This document shows, piece by piece, positions 27,449 through 35,806 of a stretch of 64,000 bases of DNA. Source of the stretch: Microterricola viridarii (GTDB lineage: Bacteria; Actinomycetota; Actinomycetes; Actinomycetales; Microbacteriaceae); the NCBI RefSeq assembly GCF_001542775.1, contig NZ_CP014145.1, forward strand, positions 2,914,001 to 2,978,000. The letters are read 5' to 3'. The stretch's first letter is position 1, and every line of letters begins with the position of its first letter. Both the position numbers and the translations under genes were made by a program. The notes under the pieces were generated by a model that saw nothing but the letters and a program-made list of their open reading frames with translations, made no database searches and was not told the origin of the DNA.

Positions 27449-27547
27449 TTACTTCTTGTTGCGACGCTGGTGGCGAGTCTTACGAAGCAACTTACGGTGC
27501 TTCTTCTTCGCCATACGCTTGCGGCGCTTCTTGATTACAGAACCCAC
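27449..27547 (-). CDS. bS22-type small ribosomal protein (AURKAIP1/COX24 domain)
   Basis: This 32-codon gene encodes an extremely basic peptide beginning MGSVIKKRRKRMAKKKH and ending HQRRNKK. This is the conserved AURKAIP1/COX24 peptide, shown in mycobacteria to be the small-subunit ribosomal protein bS22. GTG at 27547 is preceded by GAGGTTT. It is located as usual, downstream of an excisionase-type HTH gene. It is short enough to be missed by most gene callers. Confidence 0.92.
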   Translation of the reverse strand: MGSVIKKRRKRMAKKKHRKLLRKTRHQRRNKK

Positions 27548-27637
27548 ACAAACCTCACAAGATTTTGGATGACTGCGAGTGCAGCCGAAACTAAGTGGCC
27601 AGTCTACCGGATTCGACGGGGTTCTCTTGCCGAATTC

Positions 27638-27832
27638 TCAACCGGGCCCCGCGACGTGGTGCTGGAGGGCCTCTTGGACGGCGGACTCGGGCACCCTGAA
27701 AGAACGCCCAAAGCGGATCGCGGGCAGTTCTCCCGCGTGCACCTGGCGGTAAACGGTCATCTTCGAGACGCGCATCATCGCGGCGACCTCGGCGACCGTC
27801 AGAAAGCGCACATCAGAAAGGTCGGGTGCCAT
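27638..27832 (-). CDS. excisionase-family (BldC-like) helix-turn-helix protein
   Basis: The 64-residue product is almost wholly one winged-helix domain: FLTVAEVAAMMRVSKMTVYR forms the HTH, followed by GELPAIRFGRSFRVPESAVQ. This matches the excisionase/MerR-like DNA-binding family, which includes BldC-type regulators. ATG at 27832 was chosen because upstream codons are repeat-derived. Its pairing with bS22 is a conserved actinobacterial arrangement; no phage genes are nearby, so it is a chromosomal regulator. Confidence 0.9.
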   Translation of the reverse strand: MAPDLSDVRFLTVAEVAAMMRVSKMTVYRQVHAGELPAIRFGRSFRVPESAVQEALQHHVAGPG

Positions 27833-27968
27833 GGATCCTCGCTCGTGGCCCTGCGGGCCCCCGGGTGGGCCCTCGCTGCGCGGTGCTCGTGCGACGAATG
27901 TGACTCGAGTGGCGCGTGCGCGTGACGAAACTCTAGGCCCCGGGCGCGGGCTTGTCCAGAGCCGGGAT

Positions 27969-28205
27969 TTCGACAGCGCGACGCGAAGCGTCGCGAAAGG
28001 CGGCAGCCCAGTCCAAGGAAACCTCTGGACAGTTACCGATGCGTGCCCGGTTTCGACAAGCTCAACCAACGGGTGGCTCAACTAACGGGGTGGCTCACCT
28101 GACGGGGTGACTCAACCAACGGGTGACTCAAACCAACGGGTGACTCACCTAACGGGGTGACTCAAACCAACGGGGTGGCTCAACAAACGGGGTGGCTCAC
28201 CGAGC
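27969..28205. repeat. dispersed repeat block plus degenerate tandem array
   Basis: The left part (27976-28072) is a second copy of the roughly 95-base unit found inside menE. It begins with a near-perfect palindrome (CGCGACGC / GCGTCGCG) and ends in TTTCGACAAGCTCAACCAACGG. The right part holds about nine degenerate units of the type GGTGACTCAACCAACGG. No gene lies between 27833 and 28232. Confidence 0.85.
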
Positions 28206-28232
28206 GGCACGGCCCGATCGACGGCGGTGGAC

Positions 28233-28679
28233 CTACTCGTAGCGGCGCCACTTCTTCGGCGCGACATCCTTCACGACGGCGCTGACCTTGACGGAGGTGT
28301 CGGCGAATGCCTTGCCGATGGCGGTCGCGAACGCCCGCTGCTCGTCCTTCAGGCCGGCATCCGCATAGTCGCCCTCGCGCACGACGGCGTCGAAGTCGAC
28401 GCTCAGGAAGGGGATCAGCCAGTCTTCGATGGCCTCCAACGGTGCGTGGTCGAGGTGGTAGTAGCGGTGCTGCCCCTCCTCGCGCACGGAGACGAGGCTG
28501 GCCTCGCGCAGCACCTTGAGGTGCTTCGAGACGGTCGGCTGGCTGAGTCCGAGCTCCGCGACGATCTCCGAAACGCTGATCTCGCCTGCCGCATCCGAAC
28601 GGGTGTTGTGCTTCGCCAACAGGATGCCCAAGATGTCGCGTCGGGTCGGGTCTGCAACCACGTCAAAGATGTCCGCCAT
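28233..28679 (-). CDS. ArsR-family HTH transcriptional regulator
   Basis: The 148-residue product has an N-terminal winged helix (MADIFDVVADPTRRDILGIL, then VSEIVAELGLSQPTVSKHLK, about residues 1-75). A C-terminal extension of about 60 residues follows. The usual metal-site CxCxxC is absent, so it is not an obvious arsenic or cadmium sensor. The ATG at 28679 starts the domain directly. It is divergent from the potassium transporter genes by 76 bases and may control them. Confidence 0.88.
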   Translation of the reverse strand: MADIFDVVADPTRRDILGILLAKHNTRSDAAGEISVSEIVAELGLSQPTVSKHLKVLREASLVSVREEGQHRYYHLDHAPLEAIEDWLIPFLSVDFDAVVREGDYADAGLKDEQRAFATAIGKAFADTSVKVSAVVKDVAPKKWRRYE

Positions 28680-28755
28680 GAGATCAAAACTAGTCGCTCC
28701 CCTTGGGGAGTACCATGACCATTCGACACAGCGCGTGTCAGGTGAAGGGGAATTG

Positions 28756-30197
28756 ATGCAAACAGCGATGCGCCAACAGCGTGCACCGCTCAGGTTGAGC
28801 TCTCTGCCCGGGCGCCTCCGCGACGGCATCGATCACTTCGCCGGCCACTCCCCCTCCCGCTTCGCGATCCTCATCTTCACCGCGCTCGTGATGCTGTTCA
28901 CCCTGCTGTTCTCGCTGCCGATCTCCGCCTCCAACGGCCAGGTGACCCCGCTCCCCGACGCACTCTTCACGGCCGTGTCCGTTATCTGTGTCACCGGACT
29001 GTCCACCGTGGACATGGCCACCCACTGGTCGGACTTCGGCGACGTGCTGGTGTTCATCGGCGTCAACGTCGGCGGTATTGGCGTGCTGACGTTGGCCTCG
29101 ATCCTCGGCATGGTCATCAGCCGCCGGCTCGGGCTGCGCGCCAAGCTGCTGGCCGCCAGCGACACCAACCCGTCCAGGATCCACGTCGGCCCGGTCAACG
29201 AGGGCCAGACGGTGCGCCTGGGCGAGGTCGGCAACCTGCTCGCGACGGTGGCGGTGAGCGCCCTCGTGATCGAGGCCGTCGTCGCGCTGCTGCTGTTCCC
29301 ACGCATGCTCGCCGTCGGCGTGCAGGTCGGCGAGGCCGCCTGGCACAGCCTCTATTACGCGGCCATGGCGTTCACGAACACGGGCTTCAACCCGAACCCG
29401 GAGGGGCTGACGCCCTGGGCCGACGACTACTTCTTCCTCTCAGCGCTCATGGTGGGCGTCATCCTCGGGCCATCGGCTTCCCGGTGATCTACGCCCTGGT
29501 GCGCGGATGGCGCAGGCCCCGCCGCTGGTCGGTGCACGTGAAGCTCACCCTCGTGACGTTCGGCCTGCTGTTGGTCGCCGGCGGACTGCTCTACATCCTG
29601 CTCGAGTTCGACAACCCGAAGACGTTCGGCGGCCATGGCGCGGCCGAGACGATCTTCCAGGCGTTCTTCCTCTCGGTGATGACCCGCTCCGGCGGTTTCG
29701 CCACGATCAACATCGCCGACCTGCACGGCTCCAGCCTGCTGGTCAGCGACATGCTCATGTTCATCGGAGGCGGCTCGGCCTCCACCGCCGGCGGCATCAA
29801 GGTCACCACGCTCGCCGTGCTGTTCCTGGCCGCCTTCGCGGAGGCCCGCGGCAACGAGTCGATGGAGGCATTCGGCCGCCGCATCCCCCGCGACATCCTG
29901 CGCCTCGCCGTCAGCGTCGTGCTCTGGGGTGCGACCATCGTCGCCGTCTCCAGCATCGCCATCCTGCAGATCACCAAGGCACCGTTCGACTATGTGCTGT
30001 TCGACGTGATCTCGGCCTTCGCCACCTGCGGGCTCTCCACGGGGCTCACCGCCGAGCTCCCGCCCGAGGGCGTCTACATCATGGCTGCCACCATGTTCAT
30101 GGGCCGGATTGGTACAGTGACACTCGCGGCAGCCCTGGCATCCAGTGAGCGCCGCCAGCTGTTCAAACGCCCTGAGGAAAGGCCAATCGTTGGTTGA
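28756..30197 (+). pseudogene. potassium uptake protein TrkH/KtrB, split by a frameshift
   Basis: All four selectivity-filter loops of a TrkH/KtrB potassium channel are present: SVICVTGLSTVD, AFTNTGFNPNPEG, VMTRSGGFATIN and FATCGLSTGLT. The first two are in one reading frame and the last two in another. The frames join at GGG 29467-29469; one more G would give VILGAIGFPVIYAL, a normal sequence. Total length would be about 480 residues. ATG at 28756 follows AAGGGGAATTG. The gene overlaps trkA. Either the gene is inactivated or a base was lost in sequencing; the open frames on both sides show no further decay. Confidence 0.85.
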
Positions 30198-30861
30198 CCG
30201 CAATAGACACGACGCCCCGGTTCTCGTCATCGGCCTCGGCCGTTTCGGCGCGGCCACGGCCGGCCAGTTGGACCGGCTCGGCCGCGAGGTGCTCGTCGTC
30301 GACGACAGCGCTGCCCTCGTGCAGAAGTGGGCGGAGCGCGTGACGCACGCCGTGCAGGCGGACGCCCGATCGATCGACGCGCTGCGTCAGATCGGCGCCC
30401 AAGACTTCTCTGTCGCCGTCTGCGCCGTCGGCTCCTCTGTCGAGGCCAGCGTGCTGATCACCGCGAACCTGGTCGACCTCGGCATCCCGCAGATCTGGGC
30501 GAAGGCCATCTCGCAGTCGCATGGAAAAATCCTGGAGCGCATCGGCGCCAACCACGTGATCTACCCGGAGGCGGAGGCCGGCGAGCGCACCGCCCACCTG
30601 GTGAGCGGCCGCATGCTCGACTTCATCGAGTTCGACGACGACTTCGCGTTGGTCAAGATGTACCCGCCGAAGCCGATCCGCGGCAAGTCCCTGACGGATT
30701 CCGGCGTGCGCACCAAGCACCGCATCACCGTCGTCGGCGTGAAGAGCCCCGGCCGCCCGTTCACCTACGCAACCGCCGACACCGTGATCTCCAACCACGA
30801 CCTCATCATCGCCTCCGGCACCGAGGCAGATCTCGAGCGCTTCGCGGCCCTCGGCGTCTAG
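30190..30861 (+). CDS. trkA: potassium uptake regulatory subunit TrkA/KtrA
   Basis: The 223-residue cytosolic protein has an N-terminal Rossmann RCK domain with the nucleotide motif VIGLGRFGAATAGQLDRLG and the acidic end of beta-2 (VLVVDDS), then a small C-terminal RCK_C domain (FALVKMYPPKPIRGKSL). A single RCK domain of this size is the KtrA type, which gates the membrane channel with ATP/ADP or NAD(H). TTG at 30190 is preceded by GAGGAAAGG and overlaps the trkH stop, so the genes are coupled. Confidence 0.92.
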   Translation: MVDRNRHDAPVLVIGLGRFGAATAGQLDRLGREVLVVDDSAALVQKWAERVTHAVQADARSIDALRQIGAQDFSVAVCAVGSSVEASVLITANLVDLGIPQIWAKAISQSHGKILERIGANHVIYPEAEAGERTAHLVSGRMLDFIEFDDDFALVKMYPPKPIRGKSLTDSGVRTKHRITVVGVKSPGRPFTYATADTVISNHDLIIASGTEADLERFAALGV

Positions 30862-30963
30862 GCAGCGAGGCACCTAGGAAGTCACTATCGGCAGCCTTCA
30901 GCTGTGCGTTAGCTATGTGCTGGCTGGATGTCAGCTGGGGAAAATGCGCCCATAATTGGGTAA

Positions 30964-31608
30964 GTGAATGCCCCTGAAGTCCCCAGTACTGCCCGCCGTA
31001 AAAACCCTCTCGCCCGCTGGGCGAACGCCATTGGCTACCTCATCTTTCTCAGCCGTTGGCTGCAGGCGCCGCTCTACCTGGGGCTGATCGTCGCGCAGGG
31101 GCTCTACGCCGCCGTGTTCATCAATGAGCTGATCGGCATGAGCGAAGCGGTGCTCTCCGACCCGATGGACATCGACGCGAACTCGGTCATGCTCGGCGTG
31201 CTCGGACTGATCGACGTCGTCATGGTCGCGAACCTCGTCATCATGGTCGTCGTCGGCGGCTACGAGACATTCGTCTCCAAGATCGACACCGGCGAGTCGC
31301 AGGACCGGCCGGAGTGGTTGAGCCAGGTCAACGCCAATGTGCTGAAGACCAAGCTCGCAATGTCGATCGTCGGCATCTCCTCCATCCACTTGCTGAAGAC
31401 GTTCATCGAGGTCTCCAACCTCGGCGGCAGCTCAGCGCACGGCGCCACCGAGACCTACACCGTGTCCGGCGTGCTCTGGCAGTCGATCATCCACACGATC
31501 TTCATCGTCTCCGCGATCAGCCTGGCCTGGATCGACCGGTGGGGCGCGATGGCCGATTTTGAAGAACGCGAACTTGTAATCGAAGAGACCGAGGCAGGCA
31601 TCCGATGA
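30964..31608 (+). CDS. YqhA/UPF0114-family membrane protein, first of a tandem pair
   Basis: The 214-residue product has the family core: YLIFLSRWLQAPLYLGLIVA, VMLGVLGLIDVVMVANLVIM and GGYETFVSKI, with about four helices and a final IDRWG. UPF0114 proteins are found across bacteria; their function is unknown. GTG at 30964 lies seven bases after a CATAAT -10 at 30951-30956, a leaderless start. It overlaps the second copy by ATGA. Confidence 0.9.
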   Translation: MNAPEVPSTARRKNPLARWANAIGYLIFLSRWLQAPLYLGLIVAQGLYAAVFINELIGMSEAVLSDPMDIDANSVMLGVLGLIDVVMVANLVIMVVVGGYETFVSKIDTGESQDRPEWLSQVNANVLKTKLAMSIVGISSIHLLKTFIEVSNLGGSSAHGATETYTVSGVLWQSIIHTIFIVSAISLAWIDRWGAMADFEERELVIEETEAGIR

Positions 31609-32384
31609 ACCCCGCAACACCCACCCCCGACATCGGATCCCGCTGGACAAACTCCGTCGGCAGCCTGATCTTCCTCAGCCGCTGGCTGCAGGCCCCCCTT
31701 TACCTGGGCCTCATCGTCGCCCAGTTGCTCTACGTCCTGCAGTTCATGGGCGAGCTGCTGCACCTCGCGGAGCACGTCGTCTCTGACCCGCGGAAGGCGG
31801 AGCAGGCCGTCGTCATGCTCGGCGTGCTCGGCCTCATCGACGTCGTCATGATCGCGAACCTGCTGATCATGGTCATCATCGGCGGCTACGAGACGTTCGT
31901 CTCGAAGCTGAACCTCGATGACAATCGGGATCGCCCGGAGTGGCTCTCCCACGTCAACTCGAACGTGCTCAAGACGAAGTTGGCCATGTCGATCATCGGC
32001 ATCTCGTCGATCCACCTGCTGAAGACGTTCATCGAGGTGAACGACCTCGGCGCGGAAGAGGTGGAGAACCTCACCGGCGAGGTCTACTCAGAGGCCGGCG
32101 TGTTCTGGCAGGTCGCCATCCACACCATCTTCATCCTCTCCGCCCTCGGGCTCGCCTGGATCGACCGGTGGCACAACAAGGACGCGGCCCGCAACCGCCG
32201 CCTGCTGATCAAGGAGCGTCAGCTCGGCATCGCCCACCTGGCCGCCGAGGGCGAGGTCGATGAAACCGGTGCCCAGCACATCGACGCACAGGAGCCTGGT
32301 GCCGCATCGACCGTTGCCGCGGAGACCGAGGCCGCCGACACGACAGAGGAGCCCGAGCTCGTCGGAGCCTCCCCCCGCGCCTAA
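31605..32384 (+). CDS. YqhA/UPF0114-family membrane protein, second of a tandem pair
   Basis: The 259-residue product repeats the core of its neighbour closely (LIFLSRWLQAPLYLGLIVAQ, LGVLGLIDVVMIANLLIMV, LKTKLAMSIIGISSIHLLKT). It adds a cytosolic C-terminal tail of about 60 residues, the last 45 acidic and low complexity. The pair probably arose by duplication and may form a hetero-oligomer. It is translationally coupled to the first copy and followed by a terminator. Confidence 0.9.
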   Translation: MNPATPTPDIGSRWTNSVGSLIFLSRWLQAPLYLGLIVAQLLYVLQFMGELLHLAEHVVSDPRKAEQAVVMLGVLGLIDVVMIANLLIMVIIGGYETFVSKLNLDDNRDRPEWLSHVNSNVLKTKLAMSIIGISSIHLLKTFIEVNDLGAEEVENLTGEVYSEAGVFWQVAIHTIFILSALGLAWIDRWHNKDAARNRRLLIKERQLGIAHLAAEGEVDETGAQHIDAQEPGAASTVAAETEAADTTEEPELVGASPRA

Positions 32385-32397
32385 GACGCAACGCACA

Positions 32398-32426
32398 ACG
32401 GCCTGGCGGGCACGCCGCCAGGCCGT
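32398..32426 (+). terminator. intrinsic terminator after the YqhA pair
   Basis: ACGGCCTGGCGG pairs with CCGCCAGGCCGT around a five-base loop, followed by TTTCT. Confidence 0.75.
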
Positions 32427-32536
32427 TTCTGCTGCCCGGATGCCGCGGCGCGGCCGCGCGTCCTGCGCCACTTTGTCGCCCTCCGCGCCACATGAGGTGG
32501 CTCGGAGGCGCACAATCTGGCGTTGGGCGAGAGCTG

Positions 32537-33376
32537 CTAGCCGGCGGCAAGCTCGCGGGCTCGGGCGAGCGCGGCATCCGTCGCCTCGGCGAACAGGGTG
32601 CTCAGGCCGGCCTGCTCGAGCACGGCGATGGCACGCTCCGTTGTGCCCTTCGGGCTGGTGACGCGGCGGCGCAGCTCGGCCGGCTCCTCCCCGGAGGCGG
32701 CGAGCAGCTCGCTCGCGCCGAGGAACGTGTCGTTCACCATCAGGGCGGCCTGCTCGGGCGTGAAGCCCTTCGCCACGGCGGCGGCCGTGAGCTGCTCGAT
32801 CAGGTAGAAGACGTAGGCGGGTCCGGAGCCGGAGATGGTGCTGAGCGCGTCGATCTGCTCCTCCGGGATCACCAGCACCGAGCCGACGGTCTCGAACAGG
32901 CCGACGGCGAGCGCCAGCTGCTCATCGGAGGCGCGCGTGCCTACAGAGAGGCCCGTGACGGCGCGGCCGACGACGGCCGGCGTGTTCGGCATGCTGCGGA
33001 TCACCGCGACGCCCTCCGGCAGCAACGACTCGAAGGTGGCGATGGTGACGCCGGCGGCGACGCTGATAACCAGCGTGCCGGGCTCCACGGCATCCGCGAT
33101 CTCACGCAGCAGGTCGGGCACCATGGCTGGTTTCACCGCGACGACGACGATCTGCGCGCCGCGCACGGCCGCCCGGTTTGCGTCGGGGTCGTTCTCGGTC
33201 GCGAACGCGGTCACGCCCTCCAGCGCGGCGGACTCGGCCGCCTTGGCCGCGCTGCGGTTGGTGGTGCGGATGCCGCCGGCGACGACGACCTCTGGTTTCA
33301 GCAGGCCCGCGATGACGGCACCGGCCATCGATCCGGCGCCAAGGAAAGTGATTGCTGGCAGGTGTGTAGTGGTCAC
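32537..33376 (-). CDS. proC: pyrroline-5-carboxylate reductase ProC
   Basis: ProC makes the last step of proline synthesis. The 279-residue product has the NADPH-binding motif FLGAGSMAGAVIAGLL at the N-terminus, VVVAVKPAMVPDLL, VIRSMPNTPAVVG and the C-terminal family signature SGSGPAYVFYLIEQLTAAAV ... VTSPKGTTERAI. GTG at 33376 is leaderless: a TAGGAT -10 on the minus strand (33383-33388) ends six bases before it and overlaps the promoter of the opposite gene. Confidence 0.96.
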   Translation of the reverse strand: MTTTHLPAITFLGAGSMAGAVIAGLLKPEVVVAGGIRTTNRSAAKAAESAALEGVTAFATENDPDANRAAVRGAQIVVVAVKPAMVPDLLREIADAVEPGTLVISVAAGVTIATFESLLPEGVAVIRSMPNTPAVVGRAVTGLSVGTRASDEQLALAVGLFETVGSVLVIPEEQIDALSTISGSGPAYVFYLIEQLTAAAVAKGFTPEQAALMVNDTFLGASELLAASGEEPAELRRRVTSPKGTTERAIAVLEQAGLSTLFAEATDAALARARELAAG

Positions 33377-33382
33377 GCCACC

Positions 33383-33392
33383 ATCCTAGGAT
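33383..33392. promoter_or_regulatory. symmetrical bidirectional promoter core (ATCCTAGGAT)
   Basis: The ten-base palindrome contains TAGGAT on both strands, the two copies sharing the central TA. Each is followed after exactly six bases by a start codon: GTG of proC leftward at 33376 and ATG of the CDF gene rightward at 33399. Both messages would be leaderless and polymerase can engage only one direction at a time. Confidence 0.7.
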
Positions 33393-33398
33393 TGCTCC

Positions 33399-34367
33399 AT
33401 GAGTGCATCGGGTGGAAACAAGGCGATCATCGCGGCCTTCCTCGCAAATACGGGTATCGCCATCACCAAGTTCATCGCGGCGGCCCTTTCGGGCTCGTCC
33501 TCGATGCTCGCCGAGGGTGTACACTCCATCGCGGATGCCGGCAACCAGCTGCTCCTGCTACTCGGCGGCCGCAAGGCCAAGCGCAAGGCGAACGCCGAGC
33601 ACCCGTTCGGCTTCGGCCGGGAGCGCTACGTCTACGCCTTCGTCGTCTCGATCATCTTGTTCTCGGTCGGTGGTGTCTTCTCGCTCTACGAGGGCGTCAG
33701 CAAACTGCAGGACCCCCACCCGCTCGACCCCGCCTGGTGGTGGCTGCCGATCGTCGTGCTGCTCGTCGCGATCGTGCTGGAGTCGTTCTCTCTGCGCACC
33801 GCCGTTGGCGAGAGCAACCTGGTGCGTGGCAAGCAGGGCTGGGTGGCGTTCATCCGCCACTCCAAGGCGCCCGAGCTGCCCGTCGTGCTGCTCGAGGACG
33901 TCGCTGCCCTCTGCGGTCTGGTCTTCGCCCTCATCGGAGTCGGCCTCACCGCCATCACCGGCGACGGCATCTACGACGCCATCGGCACGCTGTTCATCGG
34001 TGTGCTCCTCATCGCCGTCGCCGTGGTGCTCGGCATCGAGACGAAGAGCCTGCTCGTCGGTGAGGGCGCGAACCCCGCGGATGCCGCCGCCATCGAGGAC
34101 GCGATCCTGGCCGGCACGGAGCACGAGGGCATCATCCACATGAAGACCCTCTACCTCGGCCCGGATGAGCTGCTGGTCGGCGCCAAGATCGCCTTCCCGG
34201 CCGGCAAGCGCTTCTCTGACGTCGCGCACGACATCGACGCGATCGAGGCCCGCATCCGCGTGGCCGTGCCGATCGCCCGGGTGATCTACCTGGAGCCCGA
34301 CGTCTTCTCGAAGTTCAACGGCCCGAACCCGCCGACCGACACCATCGTCATCAAGGGACTCGAGTAG
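33399..34367 (+). CDS. cation diffusion facilitator (CDF) family transporter
   Basis: The 322-residue product has six helices with the CDF metal-site residues in SSSMLAEGVHSIADAGNQ (second helix, H-x-x-x-D) and a second pair in VVLLEDVAALCGLVFALIG (fifth helix, E/D-D). The loop RRKAKRKANAEHPFGFGRERYVYAF is typical of the SLC30A9-like branch. It exports Zn, Fe or similar divalent ions. The ATG is leaderless on the shared promoter with proC. The C-terminal cytosolic domain is present. Confidence 0.93.
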   Translation: MSASGGNKAIIAAFLANTGIAITKFIAAALSGSSSMLAEGVHSIADAGNQLLLLLGGRKAKRKANAEHPFGFGRERYVYAFVVSIILFSVGGVFSLYEGVSKLQDPHPLDPAWWWLPIVVLLVAIVLESFSLRTAVGESNLVRGKQGWVAFIRHSKAPELPVVLLEDVAALCGLVFALIGVGLTAITGDGIYDAIGTLFIGVLLIAVAVVLGIETKSLLVGEGANPADAAAIEDAILAGTEHEGIIHMKTLYLGPDELLVGAKIAFPAGKRFSDVAHDIDAIEARIRVAVPIARVIYLEPDVFSKFNGPNPPTDTIVIKGLE

Positions 34368-34369
34368 CC

Positions 34370-35122
34370 ATGGCCGCCACGGGCGAGACCCAGACCCCGG
34401 ATGCCGCTGGCGAGGCCGCGCGGCTGCGCACGGCGCTCGTGCTGCGCCACGATGAGACGATTCACCTCGGCAATCTGGAGCCGGTGCTGCGCGAACACGG
34501 CTACGCGTTGACGGTGCTCGACACCCCGGGCGCCGACTTCGCCGCCGTCGACCCGGCCGCGGCCGACCTTGTCGTGGTACTCGGCGGCGACATGGGTGTC
34601 TACGAGAGCGAGCAGCACCCCTACCTCGCCGACGAGATCGCGCTGATCCGCGCCCGGATCGACGCGGAGCGGCCGGTCTTCGGCGTCTGCCTCGGCGCCC
34701 AGCTGATGGCGGAATCTCTTGGCGGCACCGTGTTCAAGGGCGGCAGCAACGAGATCGGTTACCGCAGCGTCGAGCCGACCGTCGAGGGCGCGCAGTCGCC
34801 CGTGCGCCACATCGCCGGCGTTCCGGTGATGCAGTGGCACAGCGACACGTTCGAGCTGCCGGAGGGTGTGACGCGGCTGGCCGGCTCACCGGAGTACCGC
34901 AACGAGGCATTCGGCATCGGCAACTGGGCGCTGGCCGTGCAGTTCCACCCCGAAGTGACGCCGGAGATGCACGAGCGCTGGGTGGCAGACAGTGTGGGAG
35001 AGCTCGCCGCGGAGGGCATCGACGCCGACGCGCTGCGGGCAGAGAACGAGCGCTACAACGCGGCGATGCAGCAGGCGTCGCGGCGGATGTTCAGCGAGTA
35101 CCTCGACGGCATCGCCGGGTAG
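34370..35122 (+). CDS. class I glutamine amidotransferase-like protein
   Basis: The 250-residue product is a stand-alone type 1 glutamine amidotransferase domain with nucleophile GVCLGAQLMAESLGG and the His-Glu pair in AVQFHPEVTPEM; VVLGGDMGVYE forms the oxyanion strand. This subgroup is annotated as GMP-synthase-like or gamma-glutamyl hydrolysing, with the true substrate unknown. It lies two bases after the CDF gene, so it is probably co-transcribed. It is followed by a long repeat array. Confidence 0.9.
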   Translation: MAATGETQTPDAAGEAARLRTALVLRHDETIHLGNLEPVLREHGYALTVLDTPGADFAAVDPAAADLVVVLGGDMGVYESEQHPYLADEIALIRARIDAERPVFGVCLGAQLMAESLGGTVFKGGSNEIGYRSVEPTVEGAQSPVRHIAGVPVMQWHSDTFELPEGVTRLAGSPEYRNEAFGIGNWALAVQFHPEVTPEMHERWVADSVGELAAEGIDADALRAENERYNAAMQQASRRMFSEYLDGIAG

Positions 35123-35139
35123 TACCGGCATCGTGCGCT

Positions 35140-35806
35140 GTTGGCTTCGGTCGCTGGCGCTCCCTCGAGCCAACGGGGAGAGGGCAGCCCGCGCGAGGCC
35201 TCGATACGCTCGTTCCTCGCTAGTCGACCGACGGGGAGGCCCCTCTCCCGCTGGTCGAGTAGGCCCGCCAGGGCCGTATCGAGACCCCGACACCACCGGA
35301 ACCGAGCCTCGTGCGCTGTTGGCTTCGGTCGCTGGCGCTCCCTCGAGCCAACGGGGGGGGGGGGGCTCTCCCGCTGGTCGAGTAGGCCCGCCAGGGCCGT
35401 ATCGAGACCCCGACACCACCGAAAACCGACACTCGTGCGAGGTCTCGATACGCTCGTTCCTCGCTACTCGACCGACAGGGGCGGCCCCTCTCCCGCTACT
35501 CGACCGACGAGGAGGCCCCTCTCCCGCTGGTCGAGTAGGCCCGCCAGGGCCGTATCGAGACCCCGACACCACCAGGAACCGAGCCTCGTGCGAGGTCTCG
35601 ATACGCTCGTTCCTCGCTACTCGACCGACGGGGAGGCCCCCTCCCGCTACTCGACCGACGGGGCGGCCCCTCTCCCGCTGGTCGAGTAGGCCCGCCAGGG
35701 CCGTATCGAGACCCCGACCCCACCGGGAACCGAACCTCGTGCACTGTTGGCTTCGGTCGCTGGCGCTCCCTCGAGCCAACGGGGAGGCGGGCAGCCCGCG
35801 CGAGGC
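35140..35806. repeat. intergenic array of REP-like palindromic units
   Basis: Three unit types alternate: TTGGCTTCGGTCGCTGGCG (three copies, near 35140, 35320 and 35746), GGTCGAGTAGGCCCGCCAGG (four copies, near 35254, 35375, 35538 and 35680) and CTCGATACGCTCGTTCCTCG (three copies). The last two units share ends in opposite orientation (GGTCGAGTAG / TATCGAGACC) but differ in the middle. A 13-G run lies at 35353-35365. No gene is credible in this stretch. Confidence 0.85.

Noticed and set aside
27969..28205. Possible CRISPR or minisatellite coding region
   Set aside because: Units are about 17-20 bases with no spacers and no open frame with meaningful sequence; it is part of the dispersed repeat.
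28516..28755. Extending trkH upstream to 28516
   Set aside because: That extension is antisense to the arsR gene; ATG 28756 has a good ribosome site.
35140..35806. Possible CRISPR array
   Set aside because: Units are palindromic, of mixed length and orientation, and not separated by uniform unique spacers; no cas genes are near.
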